DNA of 64,000 nt, taken from NCBI GenBank assembly GCA_030267565.1, contig BRXU01000023.1:434001-498000 (forward strand). Reading direction: 5' to 3'. Origin of the DNA: Pleodorina starrii (taxonomy: Eukaryota; Chlorophyta; Chlorophyceae; Chlamydomonadales; Volvocaceae). Positions 37,465 to 48,496 of the stretch are shown one piece after another (positions within the stretch are counted from its first letter, which is position 1; each line of letters starts with the position of its first letter). A program made the translations under genes and the position numbers. A model generated the notes under the pieces. That model worked only from the letters and a program-made list of their open reading frames with translations. It was not told the DNA's origin and made no database searches.

Positions 37465-39249
37465 GCCTGCTGCCGGCTGCAGGGAGCTGGATGGCTCAGC
37501 CTTGCGTCGCATCCTTCAGTGGCGCGGGAGCATAACTGGACTGTTGAGAGTGAGAGAGGTGTTGTGCCCACGAGGGGCCGGGTGTACTGTTGCTGCGGCG
37601 GCTGTCGACCTGCCCACGCAACATCGGACATGACAGGAATGGCTCTGGTGGCAGCATCACTGTGGTACGCCGCGGAGGCGCTCCAGTACTCGACGCTATG
37701 CAGCCCACGAAACCTGTGGCGGCAGCGGCGACGAGTGGTCCTGTCCTGAGCGTGTCGCTGCACGCGCCGACTTGGACTTCGCACTGGTGTCAGCAGCTGG
37801 GCGGTGGGTGCCTAGTGGAGCTTGAGGTGTGCTTGCTGCCATGCGCAAGCCACGGTTGTGCGGGACTCCTGCTGGCGGGCCTTCACCCGAACCCGCCAAC
37901 GGGCACGCGCTTCTTTATCGGTGGACCGCTCCCTGCCACGCTCCGATTTCGGCAGAGCTTTCAGTGAGCGCGCATCTTAGGAGAAGTTGGTGTGCCGCGT
38001 GAGCGTGGGGCTGGTGCTGCAAGGTGGTGCGGTCCTCGCGCTGCCGTACGCGGCTGAATGGCGCAAGCTCGGCGGTGGCTACGTAGGCTGAAACGGAATG
38101 GATGTTTGGGCGGGGCTGCTGCTGCTGCGGTTGTCGCGGTGGTGAGAGATAGGTGACTTTTTGACCGATAGTGTTGTTGGGTTGGTGGCTAAGGTGACTT
38201 TCCTGGCGCTCTATTTTGCCATCATACTGGGGCTGTCAGGAAAGCTGGAAAACCTGCGGTGACAGTGCGAAACGCAGCGTCATCTACGGTGGGAGCAGGA
38301 GCAGGGGTGTGGCGGTGCGGTTCTGGCGTCTTTGAGCAGTCTGTTGGGCTGCTCACGAAGCGCGTCTTGACGCGGTTGTCGAGCCGCACAACCGCCAACG
38401 TCCCCAACACAGCGTGCCGCACCGTGTTTTGAAGACTAGGGCAGCAGCTGCGCCAGGATTTTGCACGGCAAGGTTGGTTGGCGGGCCCGTTGCATAAGAT
38501 TTATGCGCTGAACTGAATATACCCCGGGGCTAAAGGGTGAGGTTCGAAGTGCTCGGCGCTCGTAGGGGAAGGGCTAACGTTTTTTGCGGTGTTCGTGGGC
38601 TTTTCAGAAACGTAGCACAGCTTCTGCCACAGCTCTGTCGCCGACGCCTGCTTGCGCAGGGTCAGCGCGCTGTTGCCCAGAGCGGCAGTTTTTGAAAGGC
38701 CAGGGCTCAGGTGGTGTGTGCGCGTGTGTGCCGTGTTTTCATGCGGCCGTACTCCTAACTCCTGACCGACAAGGCACGCGAGTCGCCCGGAAACGGGCTT
38801 TGTAAGTCCGTGTACTCGGGAAGGGAACGGCCCATTACATAGGGTCTACATACTATTGAGACTGTAATGGGCTGCGACCACTTCTTGGCCTTTCCTGATA
38901 CGCTAACGCTCGATCATCACCACGGCGGACTCCTGCTTGTTGCTTTCGTAAGAGTGCAGCCAAACCACAGGCCGGGTGCTGGAAGCACGTCAACTCACGA
39001 TCGTCGTCCGCATAGATACAGCTCTATACGGATGAGGGCAGTCAGTGAATTGACATACATTGACATGCCCTTCTATCTGAATGGAGATCACATTGTGGCA
39101 GCGCCCACGGGCACCGCTAGCGCCTCATTGGAGTGGCGTGTTGGAAGGAGTCTACGCAAACGGTACGGCCTTTGTATGACCCCCTCCACCGCTCCACCAT
39201 CCCTCTCCGGCCCGTCCTTGTCCCAGGCGGCCACCCGCGCCACCCGCGG
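37465..39249. other. Convergent 3' spacer, PRPS1 / tRNase Z-like gene
   Basis: The two flanking genes point towards each other across 1.8 kb, so this holds both 3' UTRs. No exon is recognised. TGTAA poly(A) candidates occur on the plus strand at 38801-38805 and 38863-38867, and on the minus strand at 38835-38839. Confidence 0.6.
38830..38872. terminator. Inverted repeat with TGTAA on both strands
   Basis: GCCCATTACA at 38830-38839 and its exact inverse complement TGTAATGGGC at 38863-38872 flank a 23-base spacer. Each arm contains the algal poly(A) signal TGTAA, one per strand, between two convergent genes. The element could serve as a shared bidirectional 3'-end signal. Its role is inference; the palindrome itself is exact. 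Confidence 0.5.
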
Positions 39250-42200
39250 CTATTCCTCTGAGTCCGCCCTCTCCACCTCCTTGGGCCCCTCGTTCTTGTC
39301 CACGATCGCGCTCTCCAAGTCGCCCAGCGCAAACACCCGCCGGCGCCACTCCGCGACCGACCGCCGGTTGCCGCGAGCCGTCGCGACGCGGCGCGCTGCC
39401 GCGCCGCGAGCCGCCGCCGCCGGTGCCGCAGCGGCGGCTGCGACCTCGTCCGCCGCGCGCTCCGCGTAGCCCTCTTGCTCGTCCAGCCGCGATCCGTCGA
39501 AGCGGCTCAGCAGCACGTACCGCACACCCAGGCGCTGCGCCGTGCGGCCCAGGGCATCTGTCGTACACCCGCCCGCCGCCACCGCCAGCTCTGCCTCGTC
39601 CTGCGTGTGCGAGTGTGGAAAGGGGTAGCCGTGTGTGTGTGCGTGTGGGAGCGCTTCCCCCTCCTGCAAGTTCGCTACGCGGCGTCCCGACGGCTGGCGA
39701 AGGTACCGAGGAGCGAGCGCCTTTGGGCCGGCCCGGTTATTTCTCTGTCGGTTCTGACTTGAGTTCTGCCGGCCCTGTTCGGCCTCGTGGACTCACCTGC
39801 GGCCACACGCCTCCCGCCACGAGCACGTCCGCCCCCGCCATGTGGGGATGCGACTCGGGGGAGAGGGCGGAGGGGTCGGAGGTGCTGCCGAGCACCACCA
39901 CTCGCCGACCCGGCCGGTTGGGGGACACCACCAGGGAGGGGACCACGAGGCGGCCCCAGCTGCGGAGGGCCGGAGGCAGGACAGGTAGAGGGGGGAGGAA
40001 GGAATGAAGGTAGGGGAGGACAGGGGGCCGTGGCCGCCGGGTGGGCGGAAGGGTGGGTTGCGGAGGGTGCTAAGCTTGCTGGACAGTTTCTTCCCCCAAC
40101 ATGGCTGCCCAGGTTTGCTAAAACTACGTTTGTCCGTACGGTATCCTTCTGAGGCTCCTTTTGCTCAGGTTGGGTTCCGACGGACCTGTTGATCACCGCC
40201 TCCCCCGCCTTGAGTCGCGCAATGTCGCGGCCCGCCACCAAGCCGGCGGCTGTGGCTCGCTCCATCACCAGCGCCCCACCGCGATCCGCCTCCTGAGGGC
40301 AGGGCAGGCGAGGGCAGGGCAGGTCAAGGGGAGGGCAGGTCAAGGGGATGGCCGCCGCAGCCGGTAATTCGTGCGCTGGAGATCGGGGGTTATAGAGATC
40401 GGGGGTGGGGAGGTGGGGTGCAAGCTGCGCCTGCAGTGCGCATGAGGTGTGCGGTGTGTGTTCTATCAAAGGGCCAGAGGCTGCCTTGTGGGACGGAAAT
40501 CCAGAAATCTAGGAAAGGGCAGTAATTGGTGGCGAGCGGGGCAAGAAAGAAGGGACTGCCCGGCTGGCCCGCAAGCTCTTAACCCTCCAACGGCCTGGAC
40601 CTTAACTGCCGAGCCCTGCTGAGAGAACAACAAGTAGGGGCCGGCAGCAGCCCTGAGGCCCATGCGCCCATCCCCTCCCAACGGTCGCTCGGTAAGGTTA
40701 CGGGTATGTTCGGTAAGTATTGCTGGGTTCTGGGTCCGTTCTCTAACGCCGTCTCCTTCTCCGCTGCGAATTTCTCTTTATACCCAACGGTCGCATCGGT
40801 GGGTCGATGAGTCGGTTAGTCGTGAGTCGGTTAGTCGTGAGTTCGTGAGGCTCCGGGGCTGTGCTGGAATTAGGGCGCGCAGCGGGAGATTGCGAGATCG
40901 CCGACGTACCAGTACGGTGTACGACAGTCTGTTGCCTGGCAGCAGGCTGATTATGACGCGGGCGGTTATGTCCAGCTCGAGCGTCCAGCGCATCTCCGCA
41001 GGCTCCAAATCACGCCTGTGTACGTGTGTGCGTGCGTGCGTTCGCGTGTGCGTGCATGTGCACAAAGATTGTCAAGAGATGAAAGAAGATGGTGCAGAAC
41101 AAGCTAAGCCCGCCCGAATGTGAATCGCAAACGCCCGTTTTTCTAAAAGACTCCGCACCTACCGGTATTTACGCCGTTTTACGTACTAGGTTGCGATTCG
41201 ACGGCGCAAAACGCACAGTTGGCAACGTGGTGCGAAGACAACGTGGTGCGAAGACGTGAGAGGAGGGCCGCGGTTCACAAAAAGCCACTTGGGCGGACTT
41301 TCGCGGCGGCGGCGGCAGAGAACATACGGTGGCAGAGCCTGGGCGGCGAGGAGGCAGCAACGCGCTTTTGGACGAGCAGACACGTCAGCGCGGGGGCCGC
41401 CGTACTCCCTCACCTGTACGGGTTGCCTGGCTCCAGGGGCGGGAACGGCAGGAAGCCCGCCCGCGTGTCAAAGGACAGAACCCCACCGGCGGCGTTGCGG
41501 CCGCGCTTCTTCTGGCTGCGACCCTGCGCCGACAGTGGTGGTGGTTGGAGGTGGTGGAGGGGGTCACGAGGAGTAGGTCAAGAGGGACCCGTGACCAGGG
41601 GCCAGGGAGGGAGGGAGGGCCGGGGGGAGGAAAAAAAATGAACTGCCCGAACAGCAATGTGCGATAAGTACGACAAGTACGGCAAGGACAGCCGGGAAGT
41701 TACCTGATCTGGCGCGAAGAGCAGCAGCGATGCGTCCACGCCCCCGCGCGGGTTGAGTTGGTCGGGCGGCATCGCGACACGCCAGATGCGGGCGCGTTTG
41801 ACGTACAAGTACGGCTCCGACTCGCCCGTCGGAACGGGGCCGGTGCTGATCTGCGAGGTAGCGAGGAGCGAGCAGAACAGGCTGTTGCGACTACAGAGGA
41901 TGTACGGCATGGTGTACGACAGCAGAGACGACCATTACCCGCGGCAGGGGCGGGGGATGACAGGCGGGTGTGGGTGCGTCGGTGCGGGCGGCGGCGGCGG
42001 TGGCGGCGCGAGTCCCCCTGCCCTGATGCCGTACAGACACAACGATTGTGGAAAAGGGGGCGCGTGCATTCACACCGCAGAGCGCCGGTACTCACCTCAT
42101 GTACGACAATCGTGACCTCGAGGCACGTGTGGCTGACGCGCATCATGGCGGCGAGGAAATCTGCCGTACCCGGCGGGCCGTACACATGTACGGGAATGTC

Positions 42201-45200
42201 CGCGATCTCGTGGCCTCGCTCCCGGGAGGAGTTGATGATGCACATAAGGCCCGGAAGGCCCAGTACGGCCTCTGCAAAGGAAGGGAGGGAAAAACGTGGC
42301 GAGGAGAAAAAAGGGGTTGCGACTTGTGAGGTGGCGGCGGCTCGAAGCGCTTGCGGTGTTTGGAAGAGATTGCAGCGGTTGGCGAGAGATTGCAACCCTC
42401 CATCCCCACTTCCCCTTCCAATCCAATCCAAACAACCTCAAGGGCGCCCAACAACAACCAACCTCCAAGTGACGTAACCTCATCTGCACCCCCACCGCCG
42501 CGGTCCCATAACTGCGGGTTCATCACCCCAACCACCCCAACCACCCCCACCTGGCTCCAAGCTGGTCAGGAAGATGCGGTAGATCTTGGAGGGCTTGACG
42601 TGATACGCGTGAGCCACCTGCCGCTGAGTGTCGTCACCTGGAGACATCAGTAGCGGCATCAGTAGCGGTAACGGCAGGAACAGTAGCGACATCATCAGTA
42701 GCGACATCAGCAGTAGCGACATCATCAGTAGCGACATCATTCAGTAGCGACATCAGCAGTAGTGGAAAGGCGCTCAGCTAAGCATGCGCGCCCACAACAA
42801 CAACCACCCAGGGGAGGCGACTGCGAATAGGGCCTTGCAGCGCGGGGTTGCTGTGCACAACAGCAGTCGGCAGCAGGCGCGCTGCCGACTTAACTCCAAT
42901 TCGCGGCCACGGCCGCGGCGGCGGCGGCGACACCCAGGGCCACCCGCGCCCAGCCATTGCGTGTGCACCATCTACACGCCCCTACGCCCTTCACTCCCCA
43001 CCTGCGCCCGCCACCCCAGCCTGTCAAACCTGCCCACCCAGGCCACCCAACTTCAAGATCCGAGATCCAACCACCAGATCTCACTCACCTGCATCGAATA
43101 TGAAGATGTCCTTGACCCGACCCATCGCCAGCGACGCCAGCGCTCGACTGTCTGTGGGTCGCACCGCCGCGGAGCCCAGCACCGTCAGCGACATACCGGC
43201 CACATTGCCCAGCAACAACTCCTCCTGAGGGGGCCCAGGAGGGGGGCGGGGCGGGGAGCAGGCCGAGGAGCGGGGCGGGGCGGGGTGGGGCGGGGTTGAG
43301 ACGTGAGAGGATGGGCGAGGTGCAGGGGCGGCACCGGCGGAGGGCGCCGGGCGAGGGGCGAGAGGAGGGAAGGGTGAGGACCCAAATCGCTGAGGATCCA
43401 AAAAAAATCGCTGAAGGCAGCGCCCAAGGCAGCGCCGTGCCAGGCAAGGGGCACGGAACCCCCCGGGCCTATCCCTCCTCCGCTGCTCCTCCCAACCCAC
43501 CGCCGCCCTCCCGCCCACCCACCACCTCGCCCCGGGCCGTTCTTATTTCCCACCACCTGCCCTCCCACCTGCGCTTCCCGGTCTCCGGGTGCCAACTGCT
43601 CCACGGTGCGCATCTCGCCCATGAACCTGCACAGCCGAGCATGAAGACAGACCCACGGGTCGGTATATGCAGGTCGAGCCGCGGAGTTAGAACCTCCGGG
43701 AAGGTCCGCGAACACCGTCACCTCCCGCCACCCCAGCTCACCACACACATACACATACACATACACACACTCAAGACCAATGAGATTGCCCTATGGGGCG
43801 GCTACGCCCCGCCCGGAGTCCAAACACGCATCTGAACTGCCACCACTCACAGGGGCGGCCAAGGAGGCATGTCGTACTCGGGTCCCAGCTCCGAATCCGA
43901 TTCCGAGTCCGCCGGCGCAGATGGGGGCGAGGAAGCGGACGCCGCTGCCGCCGGCGCCCGCGCCCCCGCCGACGGCGGCGCTTCTCTGGCGGCGGAAGGC
44001 CCCTCTAGAGGGCCCGCATCGGGCCCTCGGGAGGCGCGGCGGCCGGCAGTCCCTTCCTCCGTCGCCGCTGTGGAAACCGTACGACGCCGCAGCGACGCAT
44101 CCCCTCCTTCATCCCGACATGTCCTTGCGGCGGATTCCAAATTCGAATCGGATTCAGGATCCAAGCCTGGCCCTGCGGACCCCGCGGCGCGGCGGCGCCG
44201 TAGCGCTGCCGTCCCCGCAGCCGTCGCCGTCGCTGCCCCGTCGACGCTGGCGGGAGCCGAAGCCGCCGCCGCCGACGCTGACGCTGACGTCGACGCGGCG
44301 GCTTGGATCTCGCGTGGATCTCGCATCGCGACGGAGACGTCCAGATCCATCGCCGCGAAAAGCTCGTCCAAAAACGGATCCTGACCCGGATCCCCACCGG
44401 ATTCCGCCGCCTCCGCCGCCTCCGCCGCCTTTCGCCGGGCCGCCGTCTTCCGCCGCGCGGCGGCAGCGAGCGCTTCCGGAACGGCGGCTGCAGGGCTTGC
44501 TGGACCGCCCGCCTCGGCGACCTCGACTGCCGTCACTCCCCCGTCTCCCGCCTCGACCTCCGCCTCCGCCGCGGTAGTTCGTCTGCGCCGCCTGGCGGCG
44601 GCGCCTCCGCCATCAGCCCGCTCCGCCTGCGCCGCTGCCGCCTGCTCCTCCTCCACCTTCACCATCCCCGCAGCCTCCCCGCCCTGCGCGACCTCGAACT
44701 CCTTCACGGCCCTTTCCACAGTGGAGTCCGTCCCCGTCCCCGACCCCAGCACTCCCAGCAGGAAACTGAGGAGCTTGGGCTTCGTGGCCGTGGAAGCCGC
44801 GATGCCGCGGGAGACGGCGGGGCCACACTCCTTGACGATGGCCCGGAGCTCTTTCACCTGCGCGCCCACGGGATGCGTGTTGGCGCCCACAGGGAGACCC
44901 AACGGGGCAATGGCGGTGTGGTGTGGTGGTGTGGCGGTGTGTGGAATGCACGAACCCGCTGTCAGGGAGCGCTGCGCTGCGCTGGGTGCGATGGCATCCT
45001 CAGCTTCGGGCTCGGCCCCGGCCTCAACTCCCAGCCCAAGGCACGGCCCCTTAGAATGGGGCTTGCTTGCGTTTGGCCACCAGGCAAGGCAGACCGGCCC
45101 CGCCTGGCCGCCAAGCGGCACCAGGTGCCGGTACCGTGCGTGCAGGCAGGCAGGCACAGGGAAGACGCCAGGACATTAACAGAGGACGGATCTACGCGTA

Positions 45201-46022
45201 TGAGTCAATGTCGCCGCAGTGGCGTCACAGACCGCTCCTCCGGACCGCTCCCCTCACCGTCCGACTCTTCAAGTAAGCCTCCATCTCATGCGCCTCCGCC
45301 TCCGCCGGTAGAGGCGAAGGTGAAGGCGAAGTCAGGGCCCCAGCCGCGGCCGGCGGCTGCCGCCTCTGCTGCTCGCCCTCCTCCTGCTCCCCCGGGTCTT
45401 CCCTCTCCGCCATCTGATCCCCGGGCTGTGACTCTGGCGGCGCCGCTGCCTCGCGGAGGATACCGATCCGGCCGGGGGCCACTCGGCGCCGCCGCGTGGC
45501 CTTGACGTCGCCGGCGCCGTTGTCGGCCGCCGGCGCCGTCAGATTCTGTTCGCCAGGGCTGGGCGCCGCCGCGGGATCGTCGACGGTGCCAGTGGTCGAC
45601 CTCTGCCGCAGATTGGAGGCGGTGCCGTGCATACGTACGGCATGGCGGTACGGAATATCTGGTGCTGTTGATGATGATGCCGCCGCTACTGGTGCTGAGG
45701 ATGGGCAAAGCGCGCCTGTTGAACTGATCTGGGTACGGCAGCCGGTACGGCATGTCGCAGCATCAATGGCTGTTGCAATGGAGGTGGCGGTGGTGCTGCT
45801 TCCGCCAGGGGTGAACGCACCCGCCGCGGCGGCGGTGCGGGTTGGCGCACGGATACGGCTGGCGACGGCGGCGCCTGGTCGGGGTGCTGCTGCGGCGGCG
45901 GCAAATGCCTCAGCGGTCGACGGCCCAGACGCCAGATGGGAATAAGTCGAGGGAGGGCGTCCGAGGGAGGTGGGAGTGGAGCTGCAAGGGTGGCGAGCCC
46001 CGAGCTGGTGGGTTGAATGCAT
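39250..46022 (-). CDS. tRNase Z-like protein lacking catalytic motifs
   Basis: Twelve exons give about 1070 residues: 45258-46022, 43851-44857, 43569-43626, 43089-43224, 42551-42637, 42096-42271, 41704-41850, 41414-41523, 40910-41015, 40186-40292, 39797-39959, 39250-39600. The C-terminal part (about 611-990) follows the ribonuclease Z fold: LTVLGSAAVRPT, FIFDAGDDTQRQ, SKIYRIFLTSLEPEA, VLGLPGLMCIINSSR, VHVYGPPGTADFLAAMM, VVVLGSTSDPSAL and VRYVLLSRF. The metal ligands are gone: HxHxDH is SLEPEA (681-686), the GDT aspartate is Ser925, the GHST histidine is Cys966, and the LTHFS histidine is Arg987. It is therefore probably a pseudo-enzyme. The first 600 residues are Ala/Ser/Arg-rich, with a possible SAP-like helix pair spanning the exon 1/2 junction (LKSRTVKELRAIVKE). 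The ATG at 46022 is the first in frame. Confidence 0.8.
40749..40789 (+). repeat. Short dispersed repeat, copy f
   Basis: It reads CTCCTTCTCCGCTGCGAATT then TCTCTTTATACCCAACGG, closest to copy c. It is in an intron of the tRNase Z-like gene, antisense to it. Confidence 0.45.
42649..42755. repeat. Intronic minisatellite (AGTAGCGACATCA unit)
   Basis: Several imperfect copies of a unit AGTAGCGACATCATC lie in the intron of the tRNase Z-like gene between the exons at 42551-42637 and 43089-43224. Confidence 0.75.
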
Positions 46023-46610
46023 GTTATGGGGGTGAAGGGTGGCTGTCTCTTGAGAAGTGGAGAGGCTCCCTGTGAGATTGCTGACTTCACGTCTGGGGCA
46101 CAGGTACTCTGTGCGCCGCGGAATGTGGTCAGGCCGGGTCTGCTGGGTACGCTGTGCGTGAGATACGAGGCTGGGCCGGTCCTTGTGGACCGGGTTGGTT
46201 CCTGGTCGGGCCAACTGACGGCGGGGAGGAGCAACTCTGCTTGCGAATTCACGTCACGTAAGTCATCGGATTGTTTGTGCAACAAACATGGTCATGAGAC
46301 ACGCAATATATTGCACACAGAGGGTCAACCCATAACTAACATGGGCAAATTGCGCCGCCGGAGCAAAGCCCTGATCATAGTAGTAGATGAAAACCACGCG
46401 AGCCTCCCGTGTCAGTTGTACATACACCTTCTGTCCGTAGGACGAGGTGCGCTTGGAACACTGTCCCAGCTCCGAAACCCAAGACTCAGCGCCGGGACCT
46501 ACCACTGAAAACCACGTCAAAATGCGACACCGAAAATCTATAACAAATTTTAGGAATATAGCTTAAAGCCTACCCATATCGCGACGGCCAACTTTGGGTA
46601 GAACCAAGCA
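46023..46610. promoter_or_regulatory. Divergent spacer, tRNase Z-like / BolA-like genes
   Basis: The start codons face outward across 588 bp, so both promoters and 5' UTRs must lie here. It includes an AT-richer part near 46520-46570. No defined motif was identified. An open frame continues from the tRNase Z-like gene up to about 46214 but without another ATG. Confidence 0.5.
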
Positions 46611-47688
46611 ATGGCAAGCCTTCTTCCCTCGCGCTCCTTCGCTACTGGCGTCCACCGCCGCCCAAAAATGCAGGAGCAGACCTGCACAGTTTCAAAAGCA
46701 GCCTGCGGCCTAACTTTCCGCCGTGCTGCGCTGGCTGGGGGCATTCAACCTGCAATTCGCGAGCAGCGGTCGCTGGCCAGCCTTAGCCCCCGTAGCATTC
46801 CCGTCTCAGGACCGGGTTCATCCAGCGTTGCGAGCTCTTCCGGCGGCGTGGAGGGCCAGATGACCGCGGAGCTGATGAACAGCATGCGCATGAAGATTTG
46901 CGAGGCGCTGGAGACGGACACCTGCACGGTGACCGACGTCTACGGTGACGGACGCCACGTCAGCATTAACGTCGTCTCGGCACTCTTCGCCGACAAAAAC
47001 AGCATGCAGCGGCAGCGGATGGTGTACAAGGTGGGTTGGGTGTGGGTGTATGGGTAGTGATGGGTGGATGGCTGGGCGAATGGACGTCGGACCAGGGACG
47101 ACTCTGGGCACTTCCGGGAGAAGAATTATGGGAACTGGTTGTTGGGTTTGGGTGATCAGTCAAGAAGGTTGCGAGCTGTCGGCCGATGTTGGTCCTGGGG
47201 TGCGCGGGTGCGGCCGCTATGGAAGTACCCTGTTATGAGCCTTTCGTAGTAGTAGCACTCTCAGGCGGCCTGCTGTGTCGTGTTGTGGTGGCTGATCACG
47301 CAGCAACCCGAAATTCAGTTGGGTCGCAGCTTTAGGACAGCACCGGATCCCCGGATCCACGCGATCCACGCTGATCTAGCCTAATCGCAAGGGGATGTGC
47401 ATCTGGGTCGAGGCGCGGGCGCATTGCTGGCGGCGGGGTTCCGCACCTGACCAACCATCCACCGATCATCCAGCCCCCTGCGCCCAGACTTTGATATTCC
47501 ATTGTTTCAACCTAAACCGTTGTCCCTGTTGTCCTCCACTCCCGCCATTCCGCCCACTCCCGCCACACACGTTCGCGCATGGCGGCATGGCCCCACCCGC
47601 ATCACAGGCCATCTGGTTGGAGTTGCAGGAGGCGGTCCACGCGGTCGACAGCATGACCACCAAGACCCCCCAGGAGGCGGCCCAGTGA
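46611..47688 (+). CDS. BOLA4: BolA-like protein, plastid/mitochondrial type
   Basis: BolA proteins pair with monothiol glutaredoxins and act in Fe-S cluster handling and redox sensing. Two exons, 46611-47030 and 47608-47688, give 166 residues. The first 80 or so residues are Ser/Arg/Ala-rich, contain SLLPSRSFATG, and look like an organellar transit peptide. The BolA domain (about 92-160) reads TVTDVYGDGRHVSINVV, then NSMQRQRMVYKAIW, with the intron after MVYK, and ends with the typical HAVDSMTTKTPQEA. The histidine of HAV is the conserved one used in cluster binding. The exact pattern is closest to plant BolA4; the symbol is by resemblance only. It shares a divergent promoter region with the tRNase Z-like gene. 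Confidence 0.92.
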
Positions 47689-48496
47689 TGCATCACCTGG
47701 TGCCAACAGCCCGTGTCCGCTGCGGCCGCCGCCGAGGAGAAGGAGGAGGAGGCCAAGTAGAGCCTTGCTGCCGTGCACGTGTCTGGTGCAGCAACAGCTG
47801 TGGTGCCGCCAGCCTCACCGCCCCGCGCGAAATGCCATGCCATGCGTGGGATTACATATTGGCGGTGTATGGACAATGTGAGGAAACACATCCGGTGCTG
47901 AACAGTGAGCGCAACGCCGAGCTTTGGGGGTGGAGTTGGATGGAAATGTAGGTTGTGTATCCTCTAGCTTTGTCTCCTGACGGCAATCCTGAATCCACAG
48001 TAAACCGATCAATTCATTCTCGAGGTGTGCAGCTGAGGTGTGGGAAGTTGCTTGGGATTTTTATTGACGCGTGGACAGAGCTCGACGCTTGAAGTAGGCT
48101 AGGAGTACCGGTAGGCAAGCCCCAAGGACTGTCCTCGACGCAGTGGGCTCGGTTACGCGTAAGGGACAAAATAATTGATTTTCAGGCCAAGATCACCTGA
48201 TTTAACGTGACGCAGTCCTGTATACCGGGCGCCATGTGTCGCGGCATGCTGCGCTAGGTTTCAACCCTGACCACCAGCGGCGTTCGTACCCTTCTGCAAG
48301 AGCGCCAATTGCAGCGAGCACAGGAAAATAACACCCACCTCAGCAACCCAAAATTCAATATATTGCATATTGCTGCAGAATTAATCGACTTAACCGGCAA
48401 ACGGCGGCTGCTATCAGGACTACACTCAATAGTAGAAGGCCTCCCAGCACGAGTCGAATTGCCGAACATCAGGACGTTTTAAAAATAAAATGAAAT
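47689..48496. other. Spacer between BolA-like and phosphatase genes
   Basis: An 808-bp stretch between two plus-strand genes, holding one 3' UTR and the next 5' UTR. No TGTAA signal was seen for the BolA-like gene. The last 150 bases are AT-rich. No gene is recognised. Confidence 0.5.
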
